A stretch of 64,000 bases of DNA from Bacteroidaceae bacterium (lineage in GTDB: Bacteria > Bacteroidota > Bacteroidia > Bacteroidales > Bacteroidaceae), in NCBI GenBank assembly GCA_017617335.1, contig JAFZWK010000054.1:1-64000 (forward strand), written 5' to 3'. The position numbers and the translations under genes were made by a program. The notes beneath the pieces were generated by a model. The model did not search any database and was not told the DNA's origin. It was given only the letters and a program-made list of their open reading frames with translations. The stretch's first letter is position 1. Each line of letters starts with the position of its first letter. This document shows, one piece after another, positions 53,219 through 63,450 of this stretch.

Positions 53219-55462
53219 TTATTTCAACCAGCGGTCTAACCAACTGAAGAAAGTACGTTGCCAAAGGATTCCATTTTGAGGTTTCAATACCCAATGATTC
53301 TCATCAGGATAGAGTAATAGTTCGGCCTCGATGCCCCTCATTCGAGCAGCATTGAAGGCACTCATACCCTGAGTGGCATTGATGCGGTAGTCCTTTTCGC
53401 CGTGAATGCAGAGGATGGGCGTGTCCCATTTATCCACAAAGTGATGGGGAGAGTTCTCGTACGTCTTGCGGGCACGATCCGTCTGGTCCTTGTTCCAGTA
53501 GGCATCGTCGTACTCCCAATTAGAGAACCAGTTCTCTTCGGTTTCGGTATACATGGCCTCCAGGTTGAAGGCTCCATCATGTGATATGAAACACTTGAAG
53601 CGCCTTTCGTGGTGTCCGGCAAGATAATAGACAGAAAAACCTCCGAATGAGGCACCCACGGCTCCTAGATGATCGCGGTCCACGTAAGGCAACTGATCGC
53701 AGGCATCATCGATGGCTGTCAGATAATCCTTCATACATTGACCTGTCCAGTCACCGCTTATTTCCTCGAGCCACTCCTGACCGAAGCCGGGCAAACCTCG
53801 GCGGTTGGGTGCGATAACGACATAGCCCTGAGATGCCATGATGAAGAAATTCCAGCGATAGCTCCAGAACTGGCTAACGGGACTTTGGGGGCCGCCTTCG
53901 CAGAAAAGAAGCGTGGGGTATTTCTTGTTGGGATCGAAGTGTGGAGGCTGGATAATCCAATAGAGCATCTCTTGTCCGTCGGTGGTTTTCACCCAGCGCT
54001 GATCTACAGAGGGCTTTCCGAGTTGATCAAGAATATCCTTATTCACGTTTGTAATCTGCTGTACGATGGCGATGTTGCCCTCTTCGTCGTATTCCTTGCT
54101 ATTGGGATCGACCACATAGAGATCAGCTGGAGCCAAAAAGCTGTGACGCTCCATAAGCAGGCGTTTTCCATCGTTAAGCATTTGCAGCGAGCCCCAGTCA
54201 GCCCATTCGTTGGTGAGCTGTGTTACCTCACCCTCGAGGTTGGTACAATAAAGGTTTACTGTAGCATGCCAAACGCCTATATAATATAATGTGTGCGAGT
54301 CATGGTCCCAGCAAAAATCGTCCACATTCGAGTCAAACGATTCTGTGACATAACGCTTCTTGCCTGTTTGAAGGTCACAAACACATAGACGCTGGCGGTC
54401 GGCCTCATAACCAGCACGCTCCATAGAGAGCCAAGCCACATACTTGCCGTCAGGCGAGAATTTGGGATTGAAGTCGTAGCCATTGTTCAGGCCGATGTAC
54501 TTTTCCGAGTTTATTTCTTGGAACTTCATGGTCTTGGTGGGATCAATGCCGCCACCGTCGCCATGATAAGGCCATTCATAGCACCCACAGATGCCGAACT
54601 CTCGGAATTCCTTGCAAAGATTCTTCGTGTGCTCGTGATTGTTGAGGTCATGGGCTTCCACATCATAAAGGTAGATGTCGGAGTCGGTGCTGATGCTGTA
54701 TTCGAGACCCGTCTTAGTTCGGCAGGTGAAAGCAATGAACTTCGAATCGGGACTCCAAGCCAACTGCTCAATGCCACCGAAGGGTTCCATTGGGCATTCG
54801 TAGGGTTCACCCTCCAGAATGTCAAATTCCTCGCCACTGGCAAGGTCGAGTACGAAGGGGTGGGGGATACTTTCCACATAATGATCCCAATGGCGATACA
54901 TTAAGTCAGTAATCACGCGGCCCGTGCTCTTGGGCAGGTCGGCAGGACGTTCCTGAATGATTTCGTGATAAGGCACGCTTTTGATGAGAATGACTTTTTT
55001 GCCATCAGGCGAGAAAAGGAAACCATCCACAGAACCATCTGTCTGGGTTATCTGTTTGCGATTCTTGCCGTCAGCATCCATTGTCCACACCTCTCCTTCA
55101 GTTAGGAAGGCCAACCGTCCATTGTCCAACCATGCTGGGTCACTCTCGCTTTTTGCTGCTGTGGTCAGCATTCTATTTTCGCTTCCATCTGCATTCATCA
55201 TCCAGAGGACGGTGTGGCTTCGGTTCTCCTCTACGCTGTAGTACGTCATCTGATAGGCTATATGAGTACCGTCAGGCGATGCAGCATAACTGCCAATGCG
55301 TCCCATGGCCCATAGAGCTTCAGGAGTCATGGTGTCGCTTTGGAGGGTGATATCGTTACGTCCGATAAAACCTTCGGTCTTATTTGTCTGTTCACATGAG
55401 GTTGCCAATGTCAATGTAGCCATAATCGATGTGGCACATAGAATCTTAGAATTTATTTTCAT
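53219..55462 (-). CDS. S9-family prolyl oligopeptidase lipoprotein
   Basis: The 747-residue protein has a signal peptide with a possible lipobox ending at Cys23 (ATSC). An N-terminal WD40-like beta-propeller (about 35-470: ASPDGTHIAYQ, FSPDGKKVI, FSPDGKYVAWLS) precedes a C-terminal alpha/beta hydrolase with the triad Ser605 (GASFGGFS), Asp (HGEKDYRI) and His (DENHWVL). Such enzymes cut short peptides, often as dipeptidyl or acylaminoacyl peptidases. It lies six bases after yidC and upstream of the MFS transporter. Confidence 0.92.
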   Translation of the reverse strand: MKINSKILCATSIMATLTLATSCEQTNKTEGFIGRNDITLQSDTMTPEALWAMGRIGSYAASPDGTHIAYQMTYYSVEENRSHTVLWMMNADGSENRMLTTAAKSESDPAWLDNGRLAFLTEGEVWTMDADGKNRKQITQTDGSVDGFLFSPDGKKVILIKSVPYHEIIQERPADLPKSTGRVITDLMYRHWDHYVESIPHPFVLDLASGEEFDILEGEPYECPMEPFGGIEQLAWSPDSKFIAFTCRTKTGLEYSISTDSDIYLYDVEAHDLNNHEHTKNLCKEFREFGICGCYEWPYHGDGGGIDPTKTMKFQEINSEKYIGLNNGYDFNPKFSPDGKYVAWLSMERAGYEADRQRLCVCDLQTGKKRYVTESFDSNVDDFCWDHDSHTLYYIGVWHATVNLYCTNLEGEVTQLTNEWADWGSLQMLNDGKRLLMERHSFLAPADLYVVDPNSKEYDEEGNIAIVQQITNVNKDILDQLGKPSVDQRWVKTTDGQEMLYWIIQPPHFDPNKKYPTLLFCEGGPQSPVSQFWSYRWNFFIMASQGYVVIAPNRRGLPGFGQEWLEEISGDWTGQCMKDYLTAIDDACDQLPYVDRDHLGAVGASFGGFSVYYLAGHHERRFKCFISHDGAFNLEAMYTETEENWFSNWEYDDAYWNKDQTDRARKTYENSPHHFVDKWDTPILCIHGEKDYRINATQGMSAFNAARMRGIEAELLLYPDENHWVLKPQNGILWQRTFFSWLDRWLK

Positions 55463-55468
55463 AGTCGT

Positions 55469-57331
55469 TTATTTTTTACGGCGTTGTTCTTCCTGCATTT
55501 TCTGAAGTGCTTCCAATCGGGCAGCCATGCCAGAGGCCTTCTTGGGATCATTCTTGTGCTGTTGCTTGTAAGCTTCCAACTTGGCAAGCAACTTGTTATC
55601 ATCAGTGGTTTTACGAAGATACCACATAATCAGAATACTTGTGAGACCCGAGAGGAAGTAATAGTAGCAAAGGCCACTTGAGTAGTTGTTGAACATAAAA
55701 AAGAATACGACAGGCATAATATACATCATGTACTGCATCATCTTCATCTGCTGAGCTTGCTCGCCAGTCATTTGATTTTGTTGCTGGCGCATACTTATCC
55801 ATGTGTTGATTATGTTAGTGACACAGAATAAAAGGCAGAATATGCTCAAATGGTCACCAATAAGCCATAAATCTTTACCCCAATTGATAACATCATCATA
55901 TGCACTCAAGTCATCAGCCCAGAGGAAACTCTGTCCACGCAACTCAATGGCATTGGGCACAAAGTTGAAGAGGGCAATCCAGATGGGAGTTTGAATGAGC
56001 ATCGGCAAGCAACCGCCCATAGGGCTAACTCCATACTGGCTGTAAATCTGCATCGTTTCTTGCTGTTTTTTCATGGCATCCTCTTGTTTGGGATATTTTA
56101 CAGATAGAGCATCTATCTGAGGTTTAAGGACACGCATTTTGGCACTGCTAAGAAAACTTTTCTTTGTGGGATGATATACCAGAATCTTCACGATGAGAGT
56201 GAGCAAGAGTAACACTACACCCATGGTGAGTCCGAATCCTTTGAGCCAGTCGAATAGAGGCATGATAAACCATCGGTTAATCCATCTGAAGAGCGGCCAG
56301 CCAAGAAAAACGAGTTCCTCCAAATCCAAATTTTTATCAGTCATACTGAGATTGTCGTGAGCCTGCAAGGTATGATAATGATTGGGACCTATATAGAACT
56401 GCAACGCAGTAGCCTGACTACCTGTTGGATCAAAAGGAGTTTCCATTTGAGCTTCATAAGTCTTCAGATATCCAGTTTTCTTTTCAGATTCTTGTGTACT
56501 TGCCAAATGACAATTTGTAAAATTCTGTGGAGCAATTAGTACTGCGCTAAAGAATTGGTTCTTGAAAGCAATCCAATCCAGAGGTTGATCGAGTTCTTCT
56601 GTGTCATTGGTGGTCTCCTTCAGTTTATCGGTTCCTTTATCTGTTTTTTTGTAGGTAAGGGAACTGTAACGGTTTTCGAAATCATAGCCCTTTTCTTGTT
56701 GTAGAATGTGATCTGTCCATGAAATGCCAAGTCTCTTCATGTTGGGAGAGAAGAATCCGGAAAGTCCCTCAGCTTTTATACTTATATCTATCATATATGA
56801 CTCAGGGTGCAGAGTATATCCAATCTCCAGTTTTTTGCCTTCTTGGGATAATGTCATAATGACGGTGCTATCGGTTTGATTCTCTGGGATAAAAGTAAAA
56901 TCGTCAAAGATGATATTATCCTGTTTGCCTTCCAACATAAATGTCATATGGGCATCATCAGGATTCAGAATCATTACATCTCCTTCAATCTGTCTGCTCT
57001 TGTAACCTGTGATTTGGGCACTCTGAATGGTTCCTCCCTGAGTGGAGAGAGTGACCTTCACTTTATTGTTTTGCAAAACAACATCTTGTCCCTTCCCATT
57101 TCTTTGCGCAAAGAATAGAGATGAACTGTCTGAAGCTTGCTCAATCTTTTCTGCTTCAATCTGTTTCTCTTTCTCTTGATTTTCCAACTCTGCTTTTCTT
57201 TTCTCAAGGGCAGCGATACTGTCCTGCTTTGCCATCTGTTGCAATTCCTCCTGAGAAGGACGGCTATACCAACTGAATCCTATGATTACCAGGATAATAA
57301 GTAGAAAGCCTGTTACTGTATTTTTGTCCAT
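55469..57331 (-). CDS. yidC: membrane protein insertase YidC
   Basis: The 620-residue protein has one N-terminal TM (about 5-22), a coiled linker, a large periplasmic beta domain (about 70-345) and the conserved C-terminal insertase core (VYHPTKKSFLSSAKMRVLKPQIDAL; GGCLPMLIQTPIWIALFNF). It ends in a basic tail. It inserts inner membrane proteins with or without Sec. Confidence 0.97.
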   Translation of the reverse strand: MDKNTVTGFLLIILVIIGFSWYSRPSQEELQQMAKQDSIAALEKRKAELENQEKEKQIEAEKIEQASDSSSLFFAQRNGKGQDVVLQNNKVKVTLSTQGGTIQSAQITGYKSRQIEGDVMILNPDDAHMTFMLEGKQDNIIFDDFTFIPENQTDSTVIMTLSQEGKKLEIGYTLHPESYMIDISIKAEGLSGFFSPNMKRLGISWTDHILQQEKGYDFENRYSSLTYKKTDKGTDKLKETTNDTEELDQPLDWIAFKNQFFSAVLIAPQNFTNCHLASTQESEKKTGYLKTYEAQMETPFDPTGSQATALQFYIGPNHYHTLQAHDNLSMTDKNLDLEELVFLGWPLFRWINRWFIMPLFDWLKGFGLTMGVVLLLLTLIVKILVYHPTKKSFLSSAKMRVLKPQIDALSVKYPKQEDAMKKQQETMQIYSQYGVSPMGGCLPMLIQTPIWIALFNFVPNAIELRGQSFLWADDLSAYDDVINWGKDLWLIGDHLSIFCLLFCVTNIINTWISMRQQQNQMTGEQAQQMKMMQYMMYIMPVVFFFMFNNYSSGLCYYYFLSGLTSILIMWYLRKTTDDNKLLAKLEAYKQQHKNDPKKASGMAARLEALQKMQEEQRRKK

Positions 57332-57427
57332 ATTCGTTTATTTGTTTTCAATTTGTGAGTTACGAATGTATGTTCTATTTTTGTTGGGATAATGAGGTTA
57401 AAAACATTTAATTCCTATATCAATCTG

Positions 57428-57435
57428 CAAAAATA
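57428..57435 (-). promoter_or_regulatory. predicted yidC -7 box
   Basis: The minus-strand TATTTTTG matches the consensus and lies about 97 bases before the yidC start. It is divergent from the box at 57480. Confidence 0.5.
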
Positions 57436-57479
57436 CAAAAAAACTTCAAAGACTATGTCTTTTTTGCCCTGAAAATGCC

Positions 57480-57487
57480 TATCTTTG
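57480..57487 (+). promoter_or_regulatory. predicted -7 box of the DUF3078 gene
   Basis: TATCTTTG is 16 bases before the ATG at 57504, with TTTG at 57463-57466. Confidence 0.6.
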
Positions 57488-57503
57488 CTGAAAATTAGAT
57501 AAT

Positions 57504-58826
57504 ATGAAGTTACGACATATCTTACTCTTTGCTTTCATTTCGTGGATGTCGATGTCTATGATGTCGCAGAATAAAGCGAGAATAGTGCAAAGCGATATCG
57601 CACCTGTTGACACCTCTACCTTATTGAAAAGATATTGTCGTGTATTGGATTCTTTGGCTGTATTGCGTGATTCTCTTGATGCCCTGAATGTGAATTCTGC
57701 ACCTGATGCTTATTTTTTCCGCCTAATGGTTCCTGGAACTTTCTATACTTCATCCATTCACCAGTTCTTTGCTCTCGAAGATACGGCGCGTTTGAACAAT
57801 CATGCCAAACTAAGTCGTGCTATAAATCATTCATTGGCTCGCCTTTATATAGCCAATCCGTGGTTAGTGACTCAGACCGAAGGACAAGTTAGAGGTCAAG
57901 GTGTCATTCGTGAGGATATTACTACGTCAACCATTCAGACAGATAATAATCTTTCGGAAAAGGTGGCAGAACCAAATTTGAGTGCTGATGTGGATGAAAC
58001 AGTTACAGTGATTACACGCCGACCTAATTTTTTCAGGTTTTCTGGAAGTACTTCTATGCAGTTCACTCAGAACTATGCAACTGAACATTGGTTTCAAGGC
58101 GTTGATAACCATGTATCTGGAGCGAGTGTTTTGGCATTGAACCTCAATTATAACAACCAAAAGAAAATAACTTGGAACAATAGCTTGGATGCACGGTTAG
58201 GTTTTCGTACCAACAAGAATGATAAACGTCGCATGTTCCAACCCAACAATAATTCGATTACGTATACGACCAACGTGGGTTATTCCATTGTGAAGACACT
58301 GGGATATACAATGCAGTTGCGTATGTCCACTGCTATCGTGCCAGCCTATGCAGCAAATACAATGAATGTAACTACGGATATTCTTTCTCCTTTGGATGTA
58401 ACAATCGGACCAGGTATAGGCTATTCCTTCAATTGGGGGAAGAAGAAAAGATACAGTGGCTCTGTCAACCTGTCTCCTTTGGCATATCAACTACGTTATG
58501 TTCAACGTGAAAGTCTTGTTCAAAGGTATGGCGTGCGTCCAGGCCATCACTCTTATCACAAATTTGGTCCTACTGCTACTTTGCAGACAACATGGAGGAT
58601 TTGTAATCAGGTGACTTGGACTAGCAAAATATTTTGGGCCAGCAACTTACATTATACCAATATCCAGTGGGAAAACACCTTTGCCTTTGCTGTCAATAAA
58701 TACATGAGTGCCAATTTGTATGTTTTTCCCAAGTTTGATGATATTAATCAAAACTACAAGAATGAACATGGAAATTATTTGATGATGAAGGAGTCTTTGA
58801 GCATAAGTCTAAACTATTCATTCTAA
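57504..58826 (+). CDS. DUF3078-family outer membrane beta-barrel protein
   Basis: The 440-residue protein has a signal peptide (to about residue 21), an N-terminal helical region (about 35-115) and a beta-barrel of alternating polar/aromatic strands ending in Phe (SISLNYSF), the usual outer membrane signal. The barrel phrases [23 protein letters not shown] and [11 protein letters not shown] are typical of DUF3078 proteins. Function unknown. Confidence 0.85.
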   Translation: MKLRHILLFAFISWMSMSMMSQNKARIVQSDIAPVDTSTLLKRYCRVLDSLAVLRDSLDALNVNSAPDAYFFRLMVPGTFYTSSIHQFFALEDTARLNNHAKLSRAINHSLARLYIANPWLVTQTEGQVRGQGVIREDITTSTIQTDNNLSEKVAEPNLSADVDETVTVITRRPNFFRFSGSTSMQFTQNYATEHWFQGVDNHVSGASVLALNLNYNNQKKITWNNSLDARLGFRTNKNDKRRMFQPNNNSITYTTNVGYSIVKTLGYTMQLRMSTAIVPAYAANTMNVTTDILSPLDVTIGPGIGYSFNWGKKKRYSGSVNLSPLAYQLRYVQRESLVQRYGVRPGHHSYHKFGPTATLQTTWRICNQVTWTSKIFWASNLHYTNIQWENTFAFAVNKYMSANLYVFPKFDDINQNYKNEHGNYLMMKESLSISLNYSF

Positions 58827-58837
58827 ATCTATTCATA

Positions 58838-59434
58838 ATGCAAATTAAAACAGCAGAATTTGTCATCAGTAATACTTGCGTGGACCAATGCCCTCAGTCC
58901 ACTTTCCCCGAGTATGCATTCATAGGGAGGAGTAATGTGGGTAAATCCAGTCTGATAAACATGTTGACAGGTTATTCCAAATTGGCAAAAACCAGTTCTC
59001 TCCCAGGGAAGACCTTGCTCATCAATCACTTCCTGATCAACAAGCAGTGGTATCTGGTAGATCTTCCTGGCTATGGATATGCTCGTAGAAGTAAAAAGGA
59101 AGCCGAAAAATTAAAGAAAATGATTACGAGTTACATTCTTCTGCGTGAACAGATGACGAATCTTTTTTTGCTTGTTGATTCTCGTCACAAACCTCAGAAG
59201 ATTGATTTGGAGTTCATACAATTCTTGGGGGAGAATGAGGTTCCTTTCAGTATCGTCTTCACAAAAGCAGATAAACTCTCTCGCAGTTCATTGAACCTCA
59301 ATGTTAAAGGATATTTGCAGGTGCTTGAGGAGCAATGGGAAGTTCTCCCTCCTCATTTTATCACAAGTGCGGAGACTAAATTAGGTAGAGAGGGTATTTT
59401 GGATTACATCGAGAAGATTAATAAAACTTTATAA
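58838..59434 (+). CDS. engB: ribosome biogenesis GTPase, YihA/EngB type
   Basis: The 198-residue GTPase has G1 GRSNVGKSS at 30-38, G3 DLPGYGYA and G4 TKADK, as in EngB/YsxC, which help assemble the large ribosomal subunit. It starts 11 bases after the DUF3078 stop and ends before a strong terminator. Confidence 0.96.
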   Translation: MQIKTAEFVISNTCVDQCPQSTFPEYAFIGRSNVGKSSLINMLTGYSKLAKTSSLPGKTLLINHFLINKQWYLVDLPGYGYARRSKKEAEKLKKMITSYILLREQMTNLFLLVDSRHKPQKIDLEFIQFLGENEVPFSIVFTKADKLSRSSLNLNVKGYLQVLEEQWEVLPPHFITSAETKLGREGILDYIEKINKTL

Positions 59435-59442
59435 AACGAATA

Positions 59443-59475
59443 AGGGAACGCTTCCCAGCGTTCCCTCTTCAATTT
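59443..59475 (+). terminator. intrinsic terminator after engB
   Basis: The perfect 10-bp stem AGGGAACGCT (59443-59452) / AGCGTTCCCT (59457-59466), loop TCCC, is followed by CTTCAATTTCTTTT. The remaining bases to 59621 contain nothing recognised. Confidence 0.88.
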
Positions 59476-59621
59476 CTTTTAGGTATTAGTTTTTTGTTTA
59501 AGGTAAAAAGATTGTTTTCAGGATAACGAGGGCAAATTTAATACGTTTTATGACATGAAGCAAACATTTTGCTATGTTATATAACATCTTTTGTTTTTTT
59601 GCCCTTTTTATCTAAGTTTTT

Positions 59622-60467
59622 TTAAGCGTTTGTATGGAAATTTGCTATTTCACCAATAGGTTTTTGTAGGATTCTTCCCATTTTCATTCCTTCCAATTGA
59701 ATTGATTTCGCCAATTCTTCTTCGTAAATATATGCAATACTCCCCACAAAGTTTATTGGTAAATCTGGCCGACCATAGTGGGCGACGTTTCGAGATAGGA
59801 AACTGCGGAAAGCTGTAACCAACAGATTGTGGATTCCAGCATCGTCTCTATGTTTCTCAATGAATGGAACAAGTGAGGCAAGAAATTTGTTTGGCTGGGG
59901 TTTCCTATATACCTTATCTATAATAAGAGCAGGAGAGAGTCCAAATTCGTTCAGGAATTCTTTGCATATTTCGTCTCCTAACATTCCTTTCAAGATATCG
60001 CCCACTAATGTTTTTCCTAATACAGCCCCACTTCCTTCGTCTCCCAGAATAAATCCGAGGGGAGAAACGTTACTCACGATCTTCTCTCCATCGTAAAGGC
60101 AACTGTTGGATCCTGTTCCTAAGATACATGCAATCCCTTCCTGGTGACCACACAATGCTCGAGCAGCTCCAAGTAAGTCACTATCAACAGTTATTCCTGC
60201 TTGCGGGAATACTTGCTGAAGGCTTTCTTCTACAATCTTGCTGAAGGGGAGAATGCAACCTGCTCCATAGAAATGTATTTCTCTTACGTTTAAAAAAGGA
60301 GGAATTTGGGGGTAAAATTCATTCTTCAGAATACTAAGAATGGCATCTTGGGAATCACGTACAGGATTAATACCTGCACAATGAATCTCCAAAATGCCAT
60401 TTTCTGCGGATCCTAAGATCCAATCTGTTTTGGTAGAACCGCTGTCTGCAACCAGTACGCAGTCCAT
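59622..60467 (-). CDS. BadF/BadG-type ATPase, probable N-acetylglucosamine kinase
   Basis: The 281-residue ASKHA-fold kinase has the phosphate-1 motif DSGSTKTDW at 8-16, GTGSNSCLYDG as phosphate-2, and GDEGSGAVLG. Relatives phosphorylate N-acetylglucosamine or similar sugars; substrate is inferred. It lies 15 bases after secG on the same strand. Confidence 0.85.
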   Translation of the reverse strand: MDCVLVADSGSTKTDWILGSAENGILEIHCAGINPVRDSQDAILSILKNEFYPQIPPFLNVREIHFYGAGCILPFSKIVEESLQQVFPQAGITVDSDLLGAARALCGHQEGIACILGTGSNSCLYDGEKIVSNVSPLGFILGDEGSGAVLGKTLVGDILKGMLGDEICKEFLNEFGLSPALIIDKVYRKPQPNKFLASLVPFIEKHRDDAGIHNLLVTAFRSFLSRNVAHYGRPDLPINFVGSIAYIYEEELAKSIQLEGMKMGRILQKPIGEIANFHTNA

Positions 60468-60482
60468 ACTTCATACTTGTTT

Positions 60483-60863
60483 TTACTCAGCAGGAGCAGC
60501 TTCAGTGGCAGGCGCATCCTGCGCATCAGTAGCAGGTACAGTCTCAGTTGCTGAAGGCTGAGTCATGCCAGGCAGGTTGTTGGGATTGGTTGCTCTTTGT
60601 TCAGTAGCCTGTTGCATGATGACAGAGCCGTTGCTGCCTACCTTGGGCAAGAATGCTACGCTAATAACGCTCAGGAAAACCATGGCGATAGCGAGTCCCC
60701 AGGTAAACTTTTCAATGAAGTTTGTTGTTTTAGGTGCTCCCAATATCTGATTGTTGTTTGAATAGTCTGCTGCTAAACCACCGCCTTTTGACTCTTGGAT
60801 AAGTACAATTAGACACATCAAAACAGATACTAGAACTACCAGAATTACGATTGTAGGGTACAT
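60483..60863 (-). CDS. secG: preprotein translocase subunit SecG
   Basis: The protein is 126 residues from ATG 60863, with two TM helices (about 3-20 and 52-74) and the conserved IQESKGGGLAADYSNNNQILG loop between them. The C-terminus is a Pro/Ala/Thr/Glu-rich tail, longer than in E. coli but usual in Bacteroidetes. The in-frame upstream extension to 60929 overlaps the preceding gene and is rejected. Confidence 0.94.
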   Translation of the reverse strand: MYPTIVILVVLVSVLMCLIVLIQESKGGGLAADYSNNNQILGAPKTTNFIEKFTWGLAIAMVFLSVISVAFLPKVGSNGSVIMQQATEQRATNPNNLPGMTQPSATETVPATDAQDAPATEAAPAE

Positions 60864-60873
60864 TTTTATAGTT

Positions 60874-61605
60874 TTATTTGTTCTTGTTATTAATGATAAT
60901 TTTCTCCATAAATCGGATTTGGTCTGCAAAGTAACGATTTTTTTTTGGATATTTCAAGGATAATCGCTTAATAATTTCAATTGCTTGCTCAAATTTGCCT
61001 TGTTTTATATAGATTTGGGCTAAAGTCTCGGTGAAAATTTCATTATCTGAATTATTTTCTTCCATTACTTTAGGTTTTTGCAAAGGCTCCTTGGATTCAT
61101 CTTTGAGCACGATTCTTCCATTTTCGTTGTTTAGAAAATCATCAATCAGATTTCCTCCGTTCATGGTCGAATCTTTCTGGGGCTTCTGCTGCTTAGTTTG
61201 CATTAAATATCCCAAATAATCCACTGTAGGTTCGATGGGATGAATTCTCTTGCTTGGTTTCTCTTCAGGTAGGCTTCCGAGAAAATCATCAATAAGGTTT
61301 TTGGTTCTGTCTTGTGTCTCGTTTTCACGCTTCATGGCTGCTATAGACCTTGGGGCATCCTTCTGAGGTTGATATTTCTTTTCTTCAAAAAGGTAAAAGA
61401 GAGATTCTCTGTTTGGAATCAAGATGGCTGTTTGTCTCAGTTCTGAGTCGAAGGAAGGATCATGCAGTTGATAGAGAGATCTGAGCAGCAGAATGCGTGC
61501 TGCGTGAAAGTATGGATACTTTATTACAAGTTCTTGCAATTGTGCTATGGCCTGAAGGTCCAGATATTCGGGTCTGCGGATGTAGTCTATCAGGTGTCTC
61601 TGCAT
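60874..61605 (-). CDS. TPR-containing protein of unknown function
   Basis: The 243-residue protein has N-terminal helices (ELVIKYPYFHAARILLLRSLYQ), a charged middle with two NLIDDFL copies (about 103 and 151), and a C-terminal TPR (ETLAQIYIKQGKFEQAIEIIKRLSLKYPKK). It is probably cytoplasmic. It lies between LptE and SecG, an arrangement I think is conserved in Bacteroidales and hints at envelope assembly. Confidence 0.78.
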   Translation of the reverse strand: MQRHLIDYIRRPEYLDLQAIAQLQELVIKYPYFHAARILLLRSLYQLHDPSFDSELRQTAILIPNRESLFYLFEEKKYQPQKDAPRSIAAMKRENETQDRTKNLIDDFLGSLPEEKPSKRIHPIEPTVDYLGYLMQTKQQKPQKDSTMNGGNLIDDFLNNENGRIVLKDESKEPLQKPKVMEENNSDNEIFTETLAQIYIKQGKFEQAIEIIKRLSLKYPKKNRYFADQIRFMEKIIINNKNK

Positions 61606-61623
61606 AATCTGTTTTTTTATCCT

Positions 61624-62151
61624 TTACCAGTTTGCTACAGTGGCATTAAAGATTTGGTCTGTAATGTCTTTCGTCATCTGGGTAACCAATTCCTCTTGCA
61701 CACTTGTCAACTGTTGGGTAGCATCGTATTCTGTGGTTGCCGTGAACTGCCTTTCGAAATCTTCTGTATGATTCTTGTTGTTCACGAAACGTACGTTTAC
61801 CGTCATTTTTAATTGAACTTGGCTACTATAACCACTGCTGGAGATGCTTTTGTTAAATTGGTCGAAACCTGTAATTTCTCCAGCCAGTTGTAGATCTCCA
61901 TTTCTTTTTACTTGTTTCAGTTTGGTTTGTGAAGCAAAAATATCAGTCAATTTGTTTTGAAAAATACTTTGCATGGGAGCCCATACGTATGCACTTCGAA
62001 TAGGGAAATTGTCAATTTGGATTGTTTTTGTCTTCTCGTAGTCAATGCTGGCTCCATTGAATTTATAACTAATAGAGCATGCTGTCATTAAAATGCAGTA
62101 ACAAAATATCAATCCCTCAAGGAGACTTTTATGTTTAGTCTTCAATCCCAT
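61624..62151 (-). CDS. LptE-like lipopolysaccharide assembly lipoprotein
   Basis: The 175-residue protein has a lipoprotein signal (lipobox ending at Cys25, LMTAC). The mature part has SISYKFNGASIDYEKTKTIQIDNF and TDIFASQTKLKQVKRNGDLQLAGEITGFD, the pattern of Bacteroidetes LptE-family proteins, which plug LptD in the outer membrane. It overlaps the upstream regulator by 17 bases. Confidence 0.87.
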   Translation of the reverse strand: MGLKTKHKSLLEGLIFCYCILMTACSISYKFNGASIDYEKTKTIQIDNFPIRSAYVWAPMQSIFQNKLTDIFASQTKLKQVKRNGDLQLAGEITGFDQFNKSISSSGYSSQVQLKMTVNVRFVNNKNHTEDFERQFTATTEYDATQQLTSVQEELVTQMTKDITDQIFNATVANW

Positions 62152-63406
62152 AATCTTTGATTTTCCTGTATAAAGTGCGCTCGCTGATTCCTAGTTCTTT
62201 AGCTGCAAGTTTTCGGCGGTATCGATTGCGTTCGAGAGCTTTGATAATATTGCGTTTTTCCATATCGAATATATTCAAGTTCTCGTCTTCCACTTCTTCT
62301 GCCTCTTCTGCCGTGATTTCCTCAGCCATAGGAACGTGCGTGTGTTTGGGAGTATCTTGAGGGATAACAACGTGATATTCCTGGGCGGATTCTATCTGTG
62401 ATTGGTCTGCCATGGAATGCGAGATGGGTTGAATGGTGGTAACTGTCTTGGGTAATTCTATCTTTACAGCATTTAATCGTGCTTTCAACTCGTCCACTTC
62501 TTTTCGTAGTTCTACCACGGACTGAAAGAAGAACTGTAAGTTACTTTCAAAATTGGCTCCTCGATGGAATTCTGGTCCACTTATGCGACTGATACTAGTA
62601 GTCTCGTCCAGATTGGGTACTACACCATATTTTTCTAGATCAGCAGGTGTTATAGAACGGTCTTGGCAGAGAATGCTCATCTGTTCTACAATATTTTTCA
62701 GTTGGCGAATGTTGCCTGGCCATTTGTAGCTTTTTACGACCTCTTCCCCCTCTGATGTCAATCGTATAGGTTCCATCATGTGATACTCAGCAGCAGTATC
62801 CAATGCAAATTTTTTGAAAATCAGGACGGTGTCTCCACCTCGGTCTCTTAGAGGAGGCATCTTGATGTTGATGGTGCATAAACGATAATAAAGGTCTTCG
62901 CGGAAACGCCCTTCCCTGATGGCTATGGGGATGTCTACATTGGTGGCAGCTACGATTCTAACATCCGTCTTTCTTGGCTCATTGCTCCCCACTCGGATGT
63001 ATTCTCCTGATTCCAACACACGCAGCAGACGTGCTTGGGTACTCAAGGGAAGTTCTCCGACTTCATCCAGAAAGAGGGTACCACCATTTGCTGCCCCAAA
63101 ATAACCTTCGCGTTCTCCAATAGCACCTGTATAAGCACCTTTTTCGTGTCCAAACAGTTCACTATCGATGGTTCCCTCGGGGATGGATCCACAGTTGATG
63201 GCTAGATATCTTTTGCTCCTTCTTTGGCTATTATCATGAATGATACGGGGAATGGATTCCTTGCCCACACCACTCTCACCTTGGATGAGGACGGAGAGAT
63301 TGGTGCCTGCAACCTGTAGGGCGGTACTTAGGGCTGTGTTCAGTCCTTCATCGCGACCAACGATGCCATATCTGTTTTTTATCTCTTGTAAATCAAACTT
63401 CTTCAT
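62135..63406 (-). CDS. sigma-54-dependent transcriptional activator
   Basis: The 423-residue AAA+ activator lacks a receiver domain. It has Walker A GESGVGKES, the sigma-54 contact loop GAYTGA, Walker B TLFLDEVGEL and the arginine region NIRQLKNIVEQ. A long linker with a short coiled coil (about 285-320) leads to a C-terminal Fis-type HTH (LAAKELGISERTLYRKIKDYGI). Position 46 is Glu in GVGKES, where a Ser/Thr usually follows the Walker A Lys. The signal that controls it is unknown. Confidence 0.92.
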   Translation of the reverse strand: MKKFDLQEIKNRYGIVGRDEGLNTALSTALQVAGTNLSVLIQGESGVGKESIPRIIHDNSQRRSKRYLAINCGSIPEGTIDSELFGHEKGAYTGAIGEREGYFGAANGGTLFLDEVGELPLSTQARLLRVLESGEYIRVGSNEPRKTDVRIVAATNVDIPIAIREGRFREDLYYRLCTINIKMPPLRDRGGDTVLIFKKFALDTAAEYHMMEPIRLTSEGEEVVKSYKWPGNIRQLKNIVEQMSILCQDRSITPADLEKYGVVPNLDETTSISRISGPEFHRGANFESNLQFFFQSVVELRKEVDELKARLNAVKIELPKTVTTIQPISHSMADQSQIESAQEYHVVIPQDTPKHTHVPMAEEITAEEAEEVEDENLNIFDMEKRNIIKALERNRYRRKLAAKELGISERTLYRKIKDYGIED

Positions 63407-63416
63407 TATTCCTTTA

Positions 63417-63424
63417 CAAAGATA
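63417..63424 (-). promoter_or_regulatory. predicted -7 box of the sigma-54 activator gene
   Basis: The minus-strand TATCTTTG lies 10 bases before the start codon at 63406, so the leader would be very short. Confidence 0.5.
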
Positions 63425-63450
63425 ATAAATAATTTGTTCTCTTTGTTCTT

